Source: Chitinophaga rhizophila (GTDB lineage Bacteria; Bacteroidota; Bacteroidia; Chitinophagales; Chitinophagaceae). Taken from it: a stretch of 64,000 nt of DNA. The notes under the pieces are model-generated. The model did no database searches and was not told where the DNA came from. It worked only from the letters and a program-made list of their open reading frames with translations. Positions 42,636-50,767 of this stretch are shown here, piece after piece. The first letter of the stretch is position 1; the number at the start of each line of letters is the position of its first letter. A program made the position numbers and the translations under genes. The stretch covers positions 186,001 to 250,000 of the forward strand of contig NZ_JAICCF010000005.1 in the NCBI RefSeq assembly GCF_019492185.1, in the 5' to 3' direction.

Positions 42636-45083
42636 TTATCTCGCAGATCTGATGATATCCGCAAATATGCCGGAGGCAGTTACATCAGCCCCCGCACCAG
42701 CGCCTTTCACGATCAGCGGCTGTTCCGCATACCTGTTAGTAGTATAAAGTACGATGTTATCCTTTCCTTCCAGCTTGAAAAACGGATGATCAGGAGCTAT
42801 CGACTGCAGACCAACAGAAGCCTTACCATTTTCATAGCGCGCTACAAACTTCAGGCGTTTGCCTTCTGCATCTGCCTTTTCACGCAACGCCAGGAAATGG
42901 GCGGCATGTACATCCAGCTGCTCATAGAAAGCATCTACTGATGGCGCATCCAGGGCCTCTTTTGGCAGGAAGGAATGATTGGTGATGTCGTCCAGTTCCA
43001 TCCTGGCACCACTCTCGCGTGCCAGTATCAGTATCTTACGCATCACGTCCACACCACTCAGATCAATACGTGGATCTGGTTCTGTGTAACCTTCGTCCTG
43101 TGCAGCTTTCACAACGGTACGGAAAGATGCGCCATTCACGAAGTTATTAAATACAAAGTTCAGACTACCACTCAATACTGCCTCTATACTATTCACTTTA
43201 TCACCACTGCGGATCAGGTCATTCAATGTATTGATAACTGGCAAACCTGCGCCTACGTTGGTTTCAAAGAGGAAGGACGCATTGTACTTACGTGCCAGGT
43301 CTTTCAGTGATTTATAGTATTCATAATCTGAAGAACAGGCTATTTTGTTGCAAGTCACTACCGATATACCATGTTGCAGGAACTCGCCATATATCGCCGC
43401 TACTTCCTTGCTGGCAGTATTATCAACAAATACGCTGTTGCGAAGGTTGAGTGATTTTATCTTTTGTGCAAAAGCAGTCATATCTGATGCCTCTCCTGCG
43501 TCTAATACCTCTTTCCAGTCAGACAGGTTGATAGCTTCATGGCCAAAGGCCATCTTCCGGCTGTTAGCAATACCAGCAACACGTACCTGTAATCCTAATT
43601 CGTTCACCAGATATTTATGCTGCTGACTTAGCTGCTCCAGTAGCTTGCCACCTACATTGCCTACACCTGCTATGAATACGTTGACCTGTTTCACCGGCTC
43701 TTCAAAGAAGGCTTCATGTATAACGTTCAGCGCTTTTTTTACATCGCCTTTATTGATCACTACAGAAATGTTCTTTTCAGTAGAACCCTGTGCAATCGCG
43801 CGGATGTTAACACCATTACGTCCCAGCGCTGCAAAAAGTTTTCCGCTGGTGCCATGGTGGTTTTTCATCTTGTCACCCACCACTGCCACGATGCTCATAT
43901 CCCGTTCAACAATCAGTGGTTCTATACGTTTCTCTAATATCTCCTGCGAAAACTCGCTGTCTACTGCAGTCTTAGCTTTCAGCATATCTGCTTCATGTAT
44001 GCCGACAGTTATAGAGTGCTCTGATGAGCTCTGGGTGATGAGTATCACATTCACTCTTTCAGTCAGTAATGCTTCAAACAGGCGTTTGGAAAAACCTGGT
44101 ATACCTACCATGCCACTGCCTTCCAGTGTAAGCAGCGCTATTTTCTGTATACCGCTGATACCTGTTACCGGGTATACACGTCCATCGCCATCCTGAGAGT
44201 GAATGAGCGTGCCGTAATCATCCGGAGCAAAAGTATTTTTGATCCAGATAGGAATACGTTTATCCATTACCGGTTGTATGGTTGGTGGATAGATCACTTT
44301 AGCGCCGAAGTGAGACAATTCCATTGCTTCTTCGTAACTGATGTGTGGAATAGGTATTGCCTGTGAAACTATGCGGGGATCTGCAGTCATCATACCACTA
44401 ACGTCTGTCCATATATCCAATACTTCTGCATGCAGTGCAGCAGCTATGATAGCGGCAGTGTAGTCAGATCCGCCGCGACCAAGTGTGGTGGTCTCATTGT
44501 CACTGGTTGCCGCAACAAAGCCTGGCAGTACAAAAAAGTCTGCTGTCTGCTGCTGATAGTATTGGGTAGTCTGATGGTTAGTTGCCAGAAAATTGACAGC
44601 TGCATTACCGAAATTGTTATCTGTAACGATCAGTTCACGACTATCTTTCCATACGGCATTCAGTCCGGCGGATTTTAGTTTCTCTGCCAGCAGATAAGAG
44701 GAGACAAGTTCTCCGAAACTCATAATTTTATCCAACGACCGGGCACTCAGTTCTCCCACCTGAAATATTCCATCGCAAAGGGTTTCAAGGGTATTCAGGC
44801 GTTTCTTTACCTGGCTGATGATGCCACTTTGTACGGTAATAGGGAAGAGGGTGCGGATTGTTTCCAGGTGCCTGGACTCAATCTCCGCTAATACGTTTCT
44901 GTATTGTTCCTGTCCTTGTCCTGCCAGCTGACCACATTGTATCAGTTTGTCAGTAATGCCGCTCATGGCAGATGCAACAATGGTAAATCTTCCGTTGGGT
45001 TGTTTGTTACGGATGATATTGCAAACCTGTTCTATAGACTGGGCGCTTCCCATGGAAGTTCCGCCGAATTTTAATACTTGCAT
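42636..45083 (-). CDS. thrA: Bifunctional aspartate kinase / homoserine dehydrogenase I
   Basis: 815 residues. The aspartokinase domain starts MQVLKFGGTSMGSAQS (KFGGTS 5-10), with TLGRGGSDYTAAIIA. ACT regulatory domains follow (about 310-450, including GMVGIPGFSKRLFEALLTERVNVILITQSSSEHSITVGI), where threonine acts as feedback inhibitor. The homoserine dehydrogenase domain begins near residue 465 with VFIAGVGNVGGKLLEQL and includes ETNVGAGLPVINTLNDLIRSGDKV and SLNFVFN. It controls the first and third steps from aspartate to threonine and methionine. It is preceded by a Thr/Ile-rich leader peptide gene. Confidence 0.97.
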   Translation of the reverse strand: MQVLKFGGTSMGSAQSIEQVCNIIRNKQPNGRFTIVASAMSGITDKLIQCGQLAGQGQEQYRNVLAEIESRHLETIRTLFPITVQSGIISQVKKRLNTLETLCDGIFQVGELSARSLDKIMSFGELVSSYLLAEKLKSAGLNAVWKDSRELIVTDNNFGNAAVNFLATNHQTTQYYQQQTADFFVLPGFVAATSDNETTTLGRGGSDYTAAIIAAALHAEVLDIWTDVSGMMTADPRIVSQAIPIPHISYEEAMELSHFGAKVIYPPTIQPVMDKRIPIWIKNTFAPDDYGTLIHSQDGDGRVYPVTGISGIQKIALLTLEGSGMVGIPGFSKRLFEALLTERVNVILITQSSSEHSITVGIHEADMLKAKTAVDSEFSQEILEKRIEPLIVERDMSIVAVVGDKMKNHHGTSGKLFAALGRNGVNIRAIAQGSTEKNISVVINKGDVKKALNVIHEAFFEEPVKQVNVFIAGVGNVGGKLLEQLSQQHKYLVNELGLQVRVAGIANSRKMAFGHEAINLSDWKEVLDAGEASDMTAFAQKIKSLNLRNSVFVDNTASKEVAAIYGEFLQHGISVVTCNKIACSSDYEYYKSLKDLARKYNASFLFETNVGAGLPVINTLNDLIRSGDKVNSIEAVLSGSLNFVFNNFVNGASFRTVVKAAQDEGYTEPDPRIDLSGVDVMRKILILARESGARMELDDITNHSFLPKEALDAPSVDAFYEQLDVHAAHFLALREKADAEGKRLKFVARYENGKASVGLQSIAPDHPFFKLEGKDNIVLYTTNRYAEQPLIVKGAGAGADVTASGIFADIIRSAR

Positions 45084-45164
45084 GTGAGAAGATGTTAATA
45101 CGAAAAAATGCCTGATCCCTTACCGGGTGTACCACCGAAGTGGTCGTTGGATGATATGTGAATA

Positions 45165-45269
45165 TTAACCCCGCAGCGGGGTTGTAATAGATGTAATTGT
45201 AATAGTGCTGATTCCCGCCCCGGAGATGGCGCGAGTTGCAGAAGTGAAGTATGTAACTATTGGTAGCAC
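45165..45269 (-). CDS. thrL: Thr/Ile-rich leader peptide of the threonine operon
   Basis: A 34-codon frame on the minus strand from GTG (45269-45267) to TAA (45167-45165), 81 bases upstream of thrA. It contains eight Thr and six Ile codons; the end reads GISTITITSITTPLRG, strikingly like the E. coli thr leader. The stop overlaps a GC-rich hairpin (45167-45183), and a longer pairing encloses the reading frame (AATAGTGCT with AGCACTATT). There is no ATG in this frame, so the GTG start is assumed. Function as a transcription attenuator sensing charged tRNA-Thr and tRNA-Ile is inferred from composition and position. Confidence 0.75.
   Translation of the reverse strand: MLPIVTYFTSATRAISGAGISTITITSITTPLRG
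45167..45183 (-). promoter_or_regulatory. Hairpin overlapping the end of the thr leader peptide
   Basis: AACCCCG and CGGGGTT pair around a three-base loop, covering the last codons of the leader peptide. A ribosome stalled at the Thr/Ile codons would cover or free this hairpin, as expected in attenuation. A T run (minus strand, 45108-45103) lies 60 bases further on, preceded by a C(UUCG)G hairpin; I cannot fix which stem is the terminator. Confidence 0.5.
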
Positions 45270-45643
45270 TATTTAAAACAATTTACTTTTCGCAAACAAA
45301 AGTGCACAAATACTTTCAGATTAACAAATGAATTGTCAAAGTTTTGAAATTATTTAAAATAGATCGGGTGAATTTGAGAAATTTTCCGGGTATAAGGCTG
45401 TACCGGACAACTTTCCGGTCTTTTATTACATAGATACTGCTGTAGGCCGGCACCAGTCCTGAAGACGGTACCGCACACTGGCCCGAACAAAGACGGAACG
45501 TACACGGAATCTTAAGCCTACCTTGTTTTAAATGATATGCATAGTACAGGGGTAGTCCAAGGGTAGTCCAAGCGACCTCCAAGCGACCTCCAGGCAAAGT
45601 CCGGGAGAAGTCGGCATACCAACCAAAAGATCCTGATTATCCC
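45270..45643. other. Intergenic region between thr leader and hmgA promoter
   Basis: About 370 bases. ACCGGA/TCCGGT with a following TTTT (45402-45425) could be a small terminator, with no gene obviously using it. An 11-bp-period repeat array lies at 45550-45593. A 93-codon minus-strand frame here looks like chance. Confidence 0.4.
45550..45593. repeat. Four 11-bp tandem repeats (two types)
   Basis: GGGTAGTCCAA occurs twice (45550-45560, 45561-45571), directly followed by GCGACCTCCAA (45572-45582) and GCGACCTCCAG (45583-45593). The 11-bp period equals about one helical turn. The array ends 50 bases upstream of the hmgA -7 element, and the AGCGACCTC core resembles the 11-bp repeats of the palindrome at 2201-2267. 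Confidence 0.85.
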
Positions 45644-45652
45644 TATATTTGT
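45644..45652 (+). promoter_or_regulatory. -7 promoter element of the hmgA leader
   Basis: TATATTTGT is a full TAnnTTTG match. It lies 25 bases before the ATG of a small ORF and 304 bases before hmgA, so hmgA should have a leader of roughly 290 bases. Confidence 0.6.
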
Positions 45653-45668
45653 AATAACCACGTTAGAC

Positions 45669-45755
45669 ATGCCTTATTTCCGCAACTTCACATATTACAT
45701 AGATAAGCGCCGCTGGAAGTACTGCTTCCTGCTGGAGGGAATCGTAAGCCGGTAG
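45669..45755 (+). CDS. Aromatic-rich leader peptide upstream of hmgA
   Basis: 28 codons beginning MPYFRNFTYYIDKRRWKY, with eight aromatic residues in the first 20. It starts right after the predicted transcription start. Its first 22 residues align without gaps with a small ORF at the same place upstream of hpd (51497-51595): M1, D12, R14, K17, Y18, F20 and L21 are identical, and the DNA agrees at AAGTACTnCTTCCTG. The stop is 192 bases before hmgA. A regulatory peptide that senses tyrosine or phenylalanine supply is an inference; it may also be the relic of a small gene. Confidence 0.5.
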   Translation: MPYFRNFTYYIDKRRWKYCFLLEGIVSR

Positions 45756-45947
45756 AGCGTTTCAGGATATGCTACCGCCTTATAAGCCTATCAGCAACAA
45801 AGGGTGTGTGACTGTCCTGCCTCACTACAAACCTCAGATCCGCAGGTTAATACCCCGGACCTCACCAAAACAATATATTGTCACAAAATTGTCAGACGGT
45901 ATTCCGCGTTCACTCATCCGGGATAACTGTCTGAAAAACCATCCATC

Positions 45948-47105
45948 ATGCCGCATTATCATAAACTGGGAAACGTTCCCCACAAACGCCATACGCAATT
46001 CCGTAAGCCTGACGGTACCCTGTATTCAGAACAATTGTTTTCGACAGAAGGCTTCTCTTCCAATTCAACATTGTTATATCATTGCCATCCACCTACAGAA
46101 ATCATGAAAGTAGATGAGCCCTATAGCGTAGCACCCAAAGTGGCGGAAGAAAAAATGTTGAAACACCGCAGCTTTCAGGGATTCAGTATCCAACCGGAAG
46201 ATGACTTTCTGCAAAGCAGGAAACCAGTACTGGTTAATAACGACTGCCATATCGTACTCGCTGCGCCACGGCAGAGTATGACAGACTATTTCTATAAAAA
46301 TGCAGATGCTGATGAACTGATCTTCATACACGAAGGCGCAGGAGTGCTCCATACACAATATGGTCAGCTATCTTTCGGATACGGCGATTACCTGCAGATT
46401 CCCAGAGGCACCATCTACCAGATGAAATTTACTGGGGCTGACAACAGGCTGTTTATTGTTGAATCGTTCAGTCCTATCCGTTATCCAAAGCGATACCTGA
46501 GTCAATACGGCCAGTTGCTGGAACATGCGCCTTATTGCGAACGTGACATTCGTCAGCCACAGAACCTCGAAACGATCGATGAAGCCGGGGATTTCCTGAT
46601 CCGCATAAAAAAGAAAGGAGTGATGTATCCCATTCATTACGCACACCATCCGTTTGATGTAGTAGGATGGGATGGCTACGAATATCCTTTCGCATTTTCC
46701 ATTCATGACTTTGAACCTATCACCGGCCGTGTACATCAGCCACCTCCGGTACACCAGACCTTTGAAGCACACAATTTTGTAGTATGCTCGTTTTGTCCGC
46801 GGTTGTACGACTACCATCCACAGGCAATTCCAGCCCCTTACAATCACAGCAATATAGACAGTGATGAAGTACTCTATTATGTTGATGGCGACTTTATGAG
46901 TCGTAAACACGTCACCAGGGGCATGATCACACTTCATCCGGGCGGTATTCCCCATGGTCCTCACCCGGGCGCTGTAGAAAAGAGTATTGGTGCAAAAGAA
47001 ACAAAAGAACTGGCAGTGATGGTCGATACGTTTCATCCCCTACAGATCACCGAAGAGGCCCTGGGAATAGAGGATGAAGCATATACCATGAGCTGGAAAA
47101 GTTAA
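45948..47105 (+). CDS. hmgA: Homogentisate 1,2-dioxygenase
   Basis: 385 residues. It opens the ring of homogentisate to maleylacetoacetate in tyrosine degradation. The start MPHYHKLGNVPHKRHTQFRKPDGTLYSEQLF matches the family. Iron ligands: His300 and Glu307 (YNHSNIDSDEVLYYVDGDF) and a His of GIPHGPHPG (His336). The length suits the shorter bacterial form. Its partner hpd lies 5.8 kb away on the same strand; maleylacetoacetate isomerase and fumarylacetoacetase are not in the window. It carries a leader with a small ORF, and its start is preceded by AAAACCATCCATC, nearly as in hpd. Confidence 0.96.
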   Translation: MPHYHKLGNVPHKRHTQFRKPDGTLYSEQLFSTEGFSSNSTLLYHCHPPTEIMKVDEPYSVAPKVAEEKMLKHRSFQGFSIQPEDDFLQSRKPVLVNNDCHIVLAAPRQSMTDYFYKNADADELIFIHEGAGVLHTQYGQLSFGYGDYLQIPRGTIYQMKFTGADNRLFIVESFSPIRYPKRYLSQYGQLLEHAPYCERDIRQPQNLETIDEAGDFLIRIKKKGVMYPIHYAHHPFDVVGWDGYEYPFAFSIHDFEPITGRVHQPPPVHQTFEAHNFVVCSFCPRLYDYHPQAIPAPYNHSNIDSDEVLYYVDGDFMSRKHVTRGMITLHPGGIPHGPHPGAVEKSIGAKETKELAVMVDTFHPLQITEEALGIEDEAYTMSWKS

Positions 47106-47366
47106 GCAGTAAACATTCACCGGCACTCATAAAGCATAAAAAATAGCGCTTGAAGAAGGTGAGCAATGTCAGGCATAGCACAACTATCTTAAACCATAGT
47201 AGCGACTACTGGCGGGTATGAACTATCTTCATACCACGAAGGTATATCGGTATGATGAAGCAATAGCAAACAGGGGAGACAGTTATAACAGTCTTATCAG
47301 CAACTGATGGCTCATTCTTATATACCGGTATTCACCAATGTTTAAACGCGAAAAATAAATACAAAA

Positions 47367-48359
47367 ATGGAGTACAGGCAATTAGGCGACAGTGATCTGA
47401 AAGTATCGGCCATTACCTTTGGCGCATGGGCTATCGGCGGCTGGATGTGGGGTGGTACAGAAGCAAATGATGCAGTTAAGGCAATCCGTGCATCTATAGA
47501 CGAGGGCGTTACTGCTATTGATACCGCACCGATCTATGGACAAGGACTAAGCGAAGAGTTAACGGGAGAAGCGCTTAAAGGACTGGACAGATCTAAAGTA
47601 CAGATACTGACAAAATTCGGTATGCGCTGGGATCTAGCTAAAGGCTCCCTTGCCTTTAACAGTAAAGATAACGCAGGCAATGCTATTGATATCTACAAGT
47701 ATGCAGGCAAGGAAAGTGTGATTGAAGAGTGTGAGAACAGTCTGAAAAGATTGGGCACCGATTATATCGACTTGCTGCAGATACATTGGCCGGATGTGAC
47801 TACCCCTATTGAAGAGACCTTTGAGGCAGTGCTACGTCTGAAGGAGCAGGGTAAAATCCGTGAAGCTGGTGTGTGCAATTATAATGTTGCTCAGATGAAA
47901 GAAGCAGATGCAGTTGTGAAACTTGCCTCTAACCAGGTGCCGTTCAGTATGGTGGAAAGGAATATCGAAAATGAACTGGTGCCTTATTGCATCGAGCAGA
48001 AGAAGGCTATACTGGCTTACAGTCCGCTGCAAAGAGGTATACTTTCCGGTAAGATCAAACCCGGCCATCAGTTCGGGGAAGGAGATACACGTGCAGGATC
48101 TAAATTCTATCAGGCAGATAATCTGACCCGTATCAATGCATTCCTTGATCACATCAGGCCGATGGCAGAAAGTAAAAGCGTGTCGCTGGCACAGCTGGTT
48201 ATCCGCTGGACAATTGATCGTCCGGGTATTACGGTTGCATTAGTAGGCGCTCGTAATGCAGAACAGGCTATTCAGAACGCCAGAGCTATCAACGTTAAAC
48301 TGAGCGCTGAAGAAATAAAGTATATCAACGATAAATTGTACCAGCTACAGCTTGTATAG
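47367..48359 (+). CDS. Aldo/keto reductase
   Basis: 330 residues, a TIM-barrel NADPH oxidoreductase. Catalytic tetrad: Asp in AIDTAPIYG, Tyr in the same motif, Lys in ILTKFGMRW and His in LLQIHWPDV. The cofactor end shows LVIRWTIDRPGITVALVGARNAEQAIQNARA. The GxRL..VSxxxFGAWAIGGWMWGG start places it in the large AKR family that includes YajO/IolS-like enzymes. The substrate is unknown. A terminator follows. Confidence 0.9.
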   Translation: MEYRQLGDSDLKVSAITFGAWAIGGWMWGGTEANDAVKAIRASIDEGVTAIDTAPIYGQGLSEELTGEALKGLDRSKVQILTKFGMRWDLAKGSLAFNSKDNAGNAIDIYKYAGKESVIEECENSLKRLGTDYIDLLQIHWPDVTTPIEETFEAVLRLKEQGKIREAGVCNYNVAQMKEADAVVKLASNQVPFSMVERNIENELVPYCIEQKKAILAYSPLQRGILSGKIKPGHQFGEGDTRAGSKFYQADNLTRINAFLDHIRPMAESKSVSLAQLVIRWTIDRPGITVALVGARNAEQAIQNARAINVKLSAEEIKYINDKLYQLQLV

Positions 48360-48760
48360 ATAACAGTCACTATTGCCATTTTATGTAATAGTGAACGAGG
48401 ATTGGCCCTGCTATAACAAAGGCTTTTGCCCGTTATCAGAAATACAGATAATACCAGTTGTTGCAGTTTGTTGTAACAGTATAAAAGAAAGGGTCGTTCA
48501 GTAAGAGCGGCCCTTTCTGATTATATGCAGTATAGCTAGGTCACTACAGTCCTTCCTGAAAGAACTGATAGACCGGGCCACACACTCGCTGTATCTTACA
48601 TATAAGCGTTGCGCATATACAGCTGGAAAGAGATGTACTACGCGCACGAATAGTAAGAAGAGCAATGTGTGAAAAATCCTGTAAGCTCTTTATGAATATG
48701 CAGGTCGCAAAGTGGCATACCGAGGTATTGCAGCCGGAAAAGGGTAGTACATGTCAGCTA
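48360..48760. other. Intergenic region between convergent genes
   Basis: About 400 bases holding the aldo/keto reductase terminator; nothing else is recognised apart from a small inverted repeat near 48752-48770 close to the TetX-like stop. Confidence 0.4.
48486..48522 (+). terminator. Terminator of the aldo/keto reductase gene
   Basis: AGAAAGGG (48486-48493) pairs with CCCTTTCT (48511-48518), with a CG/CG step inside, followed by a T-rich tail. Confidence 0.75.
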
Positions 48761-49909
48761 TCAGCTGACAGTTTGCAGGAGGTACGACAAGGCATCAGGG
48801 GCGTGTAATGCATTGGTTGACTCGATGGTCAGTTCAGCTGTAGCAGCCGCACGGGTGCGCATACTTATCTCATAAGCTGCAATGGCACTACGGGTATCCG
48901 TATAAATTTCATCTGTGAGGCAAAGGCCCAGTTCCAGTGCATCTAACATTGCCATGTTCACGCCCTCACCGGCATACGGAGGCATCAGGTGAGCAGCATC
49001 TCCAATCATAGTCAGGTTAGGTAACGCCTCCCAGGTCTGATCTAACGGCATGCAGTATTGCGGCCGTGGGATAAAAGGAGCCGCAGCATTTTCAAACAGT
49101 TCATGCCAGATGTTATGCCATCCCGGGAAGGTTGCTTTGAACCAGGCCAGTACCTGCAACTTATCTGAGAAGTCTATGCCGGATGTTTTTACCCAGTCTT
49201 CCGAAGTTTTACAGCCCGTATAAAACACCAGACTTCCGTCACCTTTGGAACTTACAATCAGTGATTTATCCTCTCCCAAGATGAAGAGTTTACCATTGTT
49301 TAGCAGCTGATGTATCTGCGGACTATTCTTTGCCGAGTCATATACCGTTCCTTCCACCATGGTGATGCCTGCATAGAATGGTTTTACTGGCGTGATGTAT
49401 GGGCGGATACGCGAATTGGCACCATCAGCAGCGATTACGATATCAGCAAAAGCAGTAGTGCCATCTTTGAAGTTAAGCTGCCAGGAATCATTGATGGGCG
49501 TTAAAGAAACAAGCTGGCTATTCCATACAACCGTGTCTGGGTGAAGAGATTCCAGCAGTATTTTTTTTAGTGGTCCGCGGTCTATTTCCGGGCGGTAACC
49601 TTTTACAGGGCCGGCATCAGCGTTGGCGTACTCCTGGATGATATTAGCGTCTTTGTCGCAGATGCGCATGTTATCTGCACCCGGACGGAAGTTTGCTTTA
49701 AAAGCGTCCATTAGTCCGGCAACCTCCAGCGCTTTTAGCCCTGATTCATAATGCAGGTCCAGCGTAGCGCCCTGCGCCCTGGCGTCTTTATGCACGTCTC
49801 TTTCATACACGGTAACGGTTGCATGCCGCATCTGTAGTATTCTGGCCAGGGTAAGGCCACCCGGGCCACCACCGACGATAGCAATTTTCTTGTTGAAAAT
49901 GTTGTTCAT
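48761..49909 (-). CDS. TetX-like FAD-dependent monooxygenase
   Basis: 382 residues with the PHBH/TetX fold: FAD motif IAIVGGGPGGLTLARILQ (residues 9-26), VYERD (34-38), ATLDLHYESGLKALEVAGL, FAD-phosphate motif TMIGDAAHLMPPYAGEGVN (300-318). It aligns over its length with Tet(X), which inactivates tetracyclines. By eye, however, residues known from Tet(X) to contact the drug differ: positions of Gln192, Arg213, His234 and Gly236 hold Val185, Lys207, Val228 and Tyr230. A different aromatic substrate is therefore likely. It lies 26 bases downstream of a TetR gene. Confidence 0.88.
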   Translation of the reverse strand: MNNIFNKKIAIVGGGPGGLTLARILQMRHATVTVYERDVHKDARAQGATLDLHYESGLKALEVAGLMDAFKANFRPGADNMRICDKDANIIQEYANADAGPVKGYRPEIDRGPLKKILLESLHPDTVVWNSQLVSLTPINDSWQLNFKDGTTAFADIVIAADGANSRIRPYITPVKPFYAGITMVEGTVYDSAKNSPQIHQLLNNGKLFILGEDKSLIVSSKGDGSLVFYTGCKTSEDWVKTSGIDFSDKLQVLAWFKATFPGWHNIWHELFENAAAPFIPRPQYCMPLDQTWEALPNLTMIGDAAHLMPPYAGEGVNMAMLDALELGLCLTDEIYTDTRSAIAAYEISMRTRAAATAELTIESTNALHAPDALSYLLQTVS

Positions 49910-49935
49910 ATGATATGTTTTAAAGTAGGAGGTTT

Positions 49936-50559
49936 TTACACCAGCAGTCCGTTGACCACAGCCTCGCAGCTATCTGCAAGTACTTTATCCGTGATGATTT
50001 GTTTAGGCCGCGTTGTGTGTTCAAAGTATTCGTTAATCAGGTCAAACAGCGGCGCAAAGAGGATGGCCCTGTACGCAGCAACAGGTAGTTTGATGATATT
50101 GCCGGCTTTCATATGCAGTTGCAGGAACTGGTGTATCGGCGTGAAAAAATCACCTTCTTTGATATCGCGGTCCTGGTATGCTTTATTCAGTAGGGGAGAG
50201 GATTTCCCGTATTGCATGAGTACATAGTAATGCCGGTTCTCTTTGAAGTAGCGGAAGCTGTTGGTCCATATTTTCTTAACACCTTCAGCAAACCCCATAT
50301 CCGGATTGAATTTTTCCATCACAGCTTTCTCGTATGAGCCAAGTACTTCGTCAATAAACAGTTTTATCAGGAAGTCTTCCTTGTTTTCATATTTGATGTA
50401 GATGGTTCGTGGCGATACGTTGGCGGCTTTTGCCAGCTTCTGCATACTCAGGTTTTCCAGGCCTTCTTCTGCGATGATCTGCAGGGCAATGGAACGGATG
50501 GCTTCTTCTTTTTCCAGGTTCTTTGGTCTCATGACAATATTCTTTTTCCTGTTCGGCAA
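49936..50559 (-). CDS. TetR/AcrR family repressor
   Basis: 207 residues. The N-terminal helix-turn-helix is RSIALQIIAEEGLENLSMQKLAKAANVSPRTIYIKYENKEDFLIKLF (about 21-67). The C-terminal part is the ligand-binding, dimerising domain (FRYFKENRHYYVLMQYGKSSPLLNKAYQDRDIKEG). It is read with the TetX-like gene, and a perfect palindrome lies just upstream of its start. Autorepression with induction by the monooxygenase substrate is the simplest model. Confidence 0.9.
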   Translation of the reverse strand: MPNRKKNIVMRPKNLEKEEAIRSIALQIIAEEGLENLSMQKLAKAANVSPRTIYIKYENKEDFLIKLFIDEVLGSYEKAVMEKFNPDMGFAEGVKKIWTNSFRYFKENRHYYVLMQYGKSSPLLNKAYQDRDIKEGDFFTPIHQFLQLHMKAGNIIKLPVAAYRAILFAPLFDLINEYFEHTTRPKQIITDKVLADSCEAVVNGLLV

Positions 50560-50565
50560 GACAAA

Positions 50566-50591
50566 AGTAAGTAAACATTCATTTACTTACT
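50566..50591. promoter_or_regulatory. Predicted TetR operator
   Basis: AGTAAGTAAA and TTTACTTACT form a perfect 10-bp inverted repeat with a six-base spacer, seven bases upstream of the tetR start. Size, symmetry and position fit a TetR-family operator controlling the tetR-tetX-like operon. Confidence 0.75.
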
Positions 50592-50767
50592 AATTATTTT
50601 TTCATTGTAGGGTGTTTTTATGCTGAGGTGATAAGCATGATGGTATAATATTGCTGGCCGGTTTCCGGCGAAAATCTGCCGGGAACAGCCAGGGGAGGGG
50701 TATACAGGCTGAGATGTGGTTGCTGCTGAAAAGTCGTATTTTTACGGTAACAAGCATAAATAAACGT

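Noticed and set aside
45316..45597. 93-codon minus-strand frame between the thr leader and hmgA
   Set aside because: Composition is not protein-like, it covers the 11-bp repeats and a small hairpin, and it has no recognisable motif.
45769..46107. 112-codon + frame overlapping the start of hmgA
   Set aside because: It runs out of frame into hmgA and its second part is only the shadow of the hmgA coding sequence; its first part lies in the leader spacer and has no counterpart at hpd.
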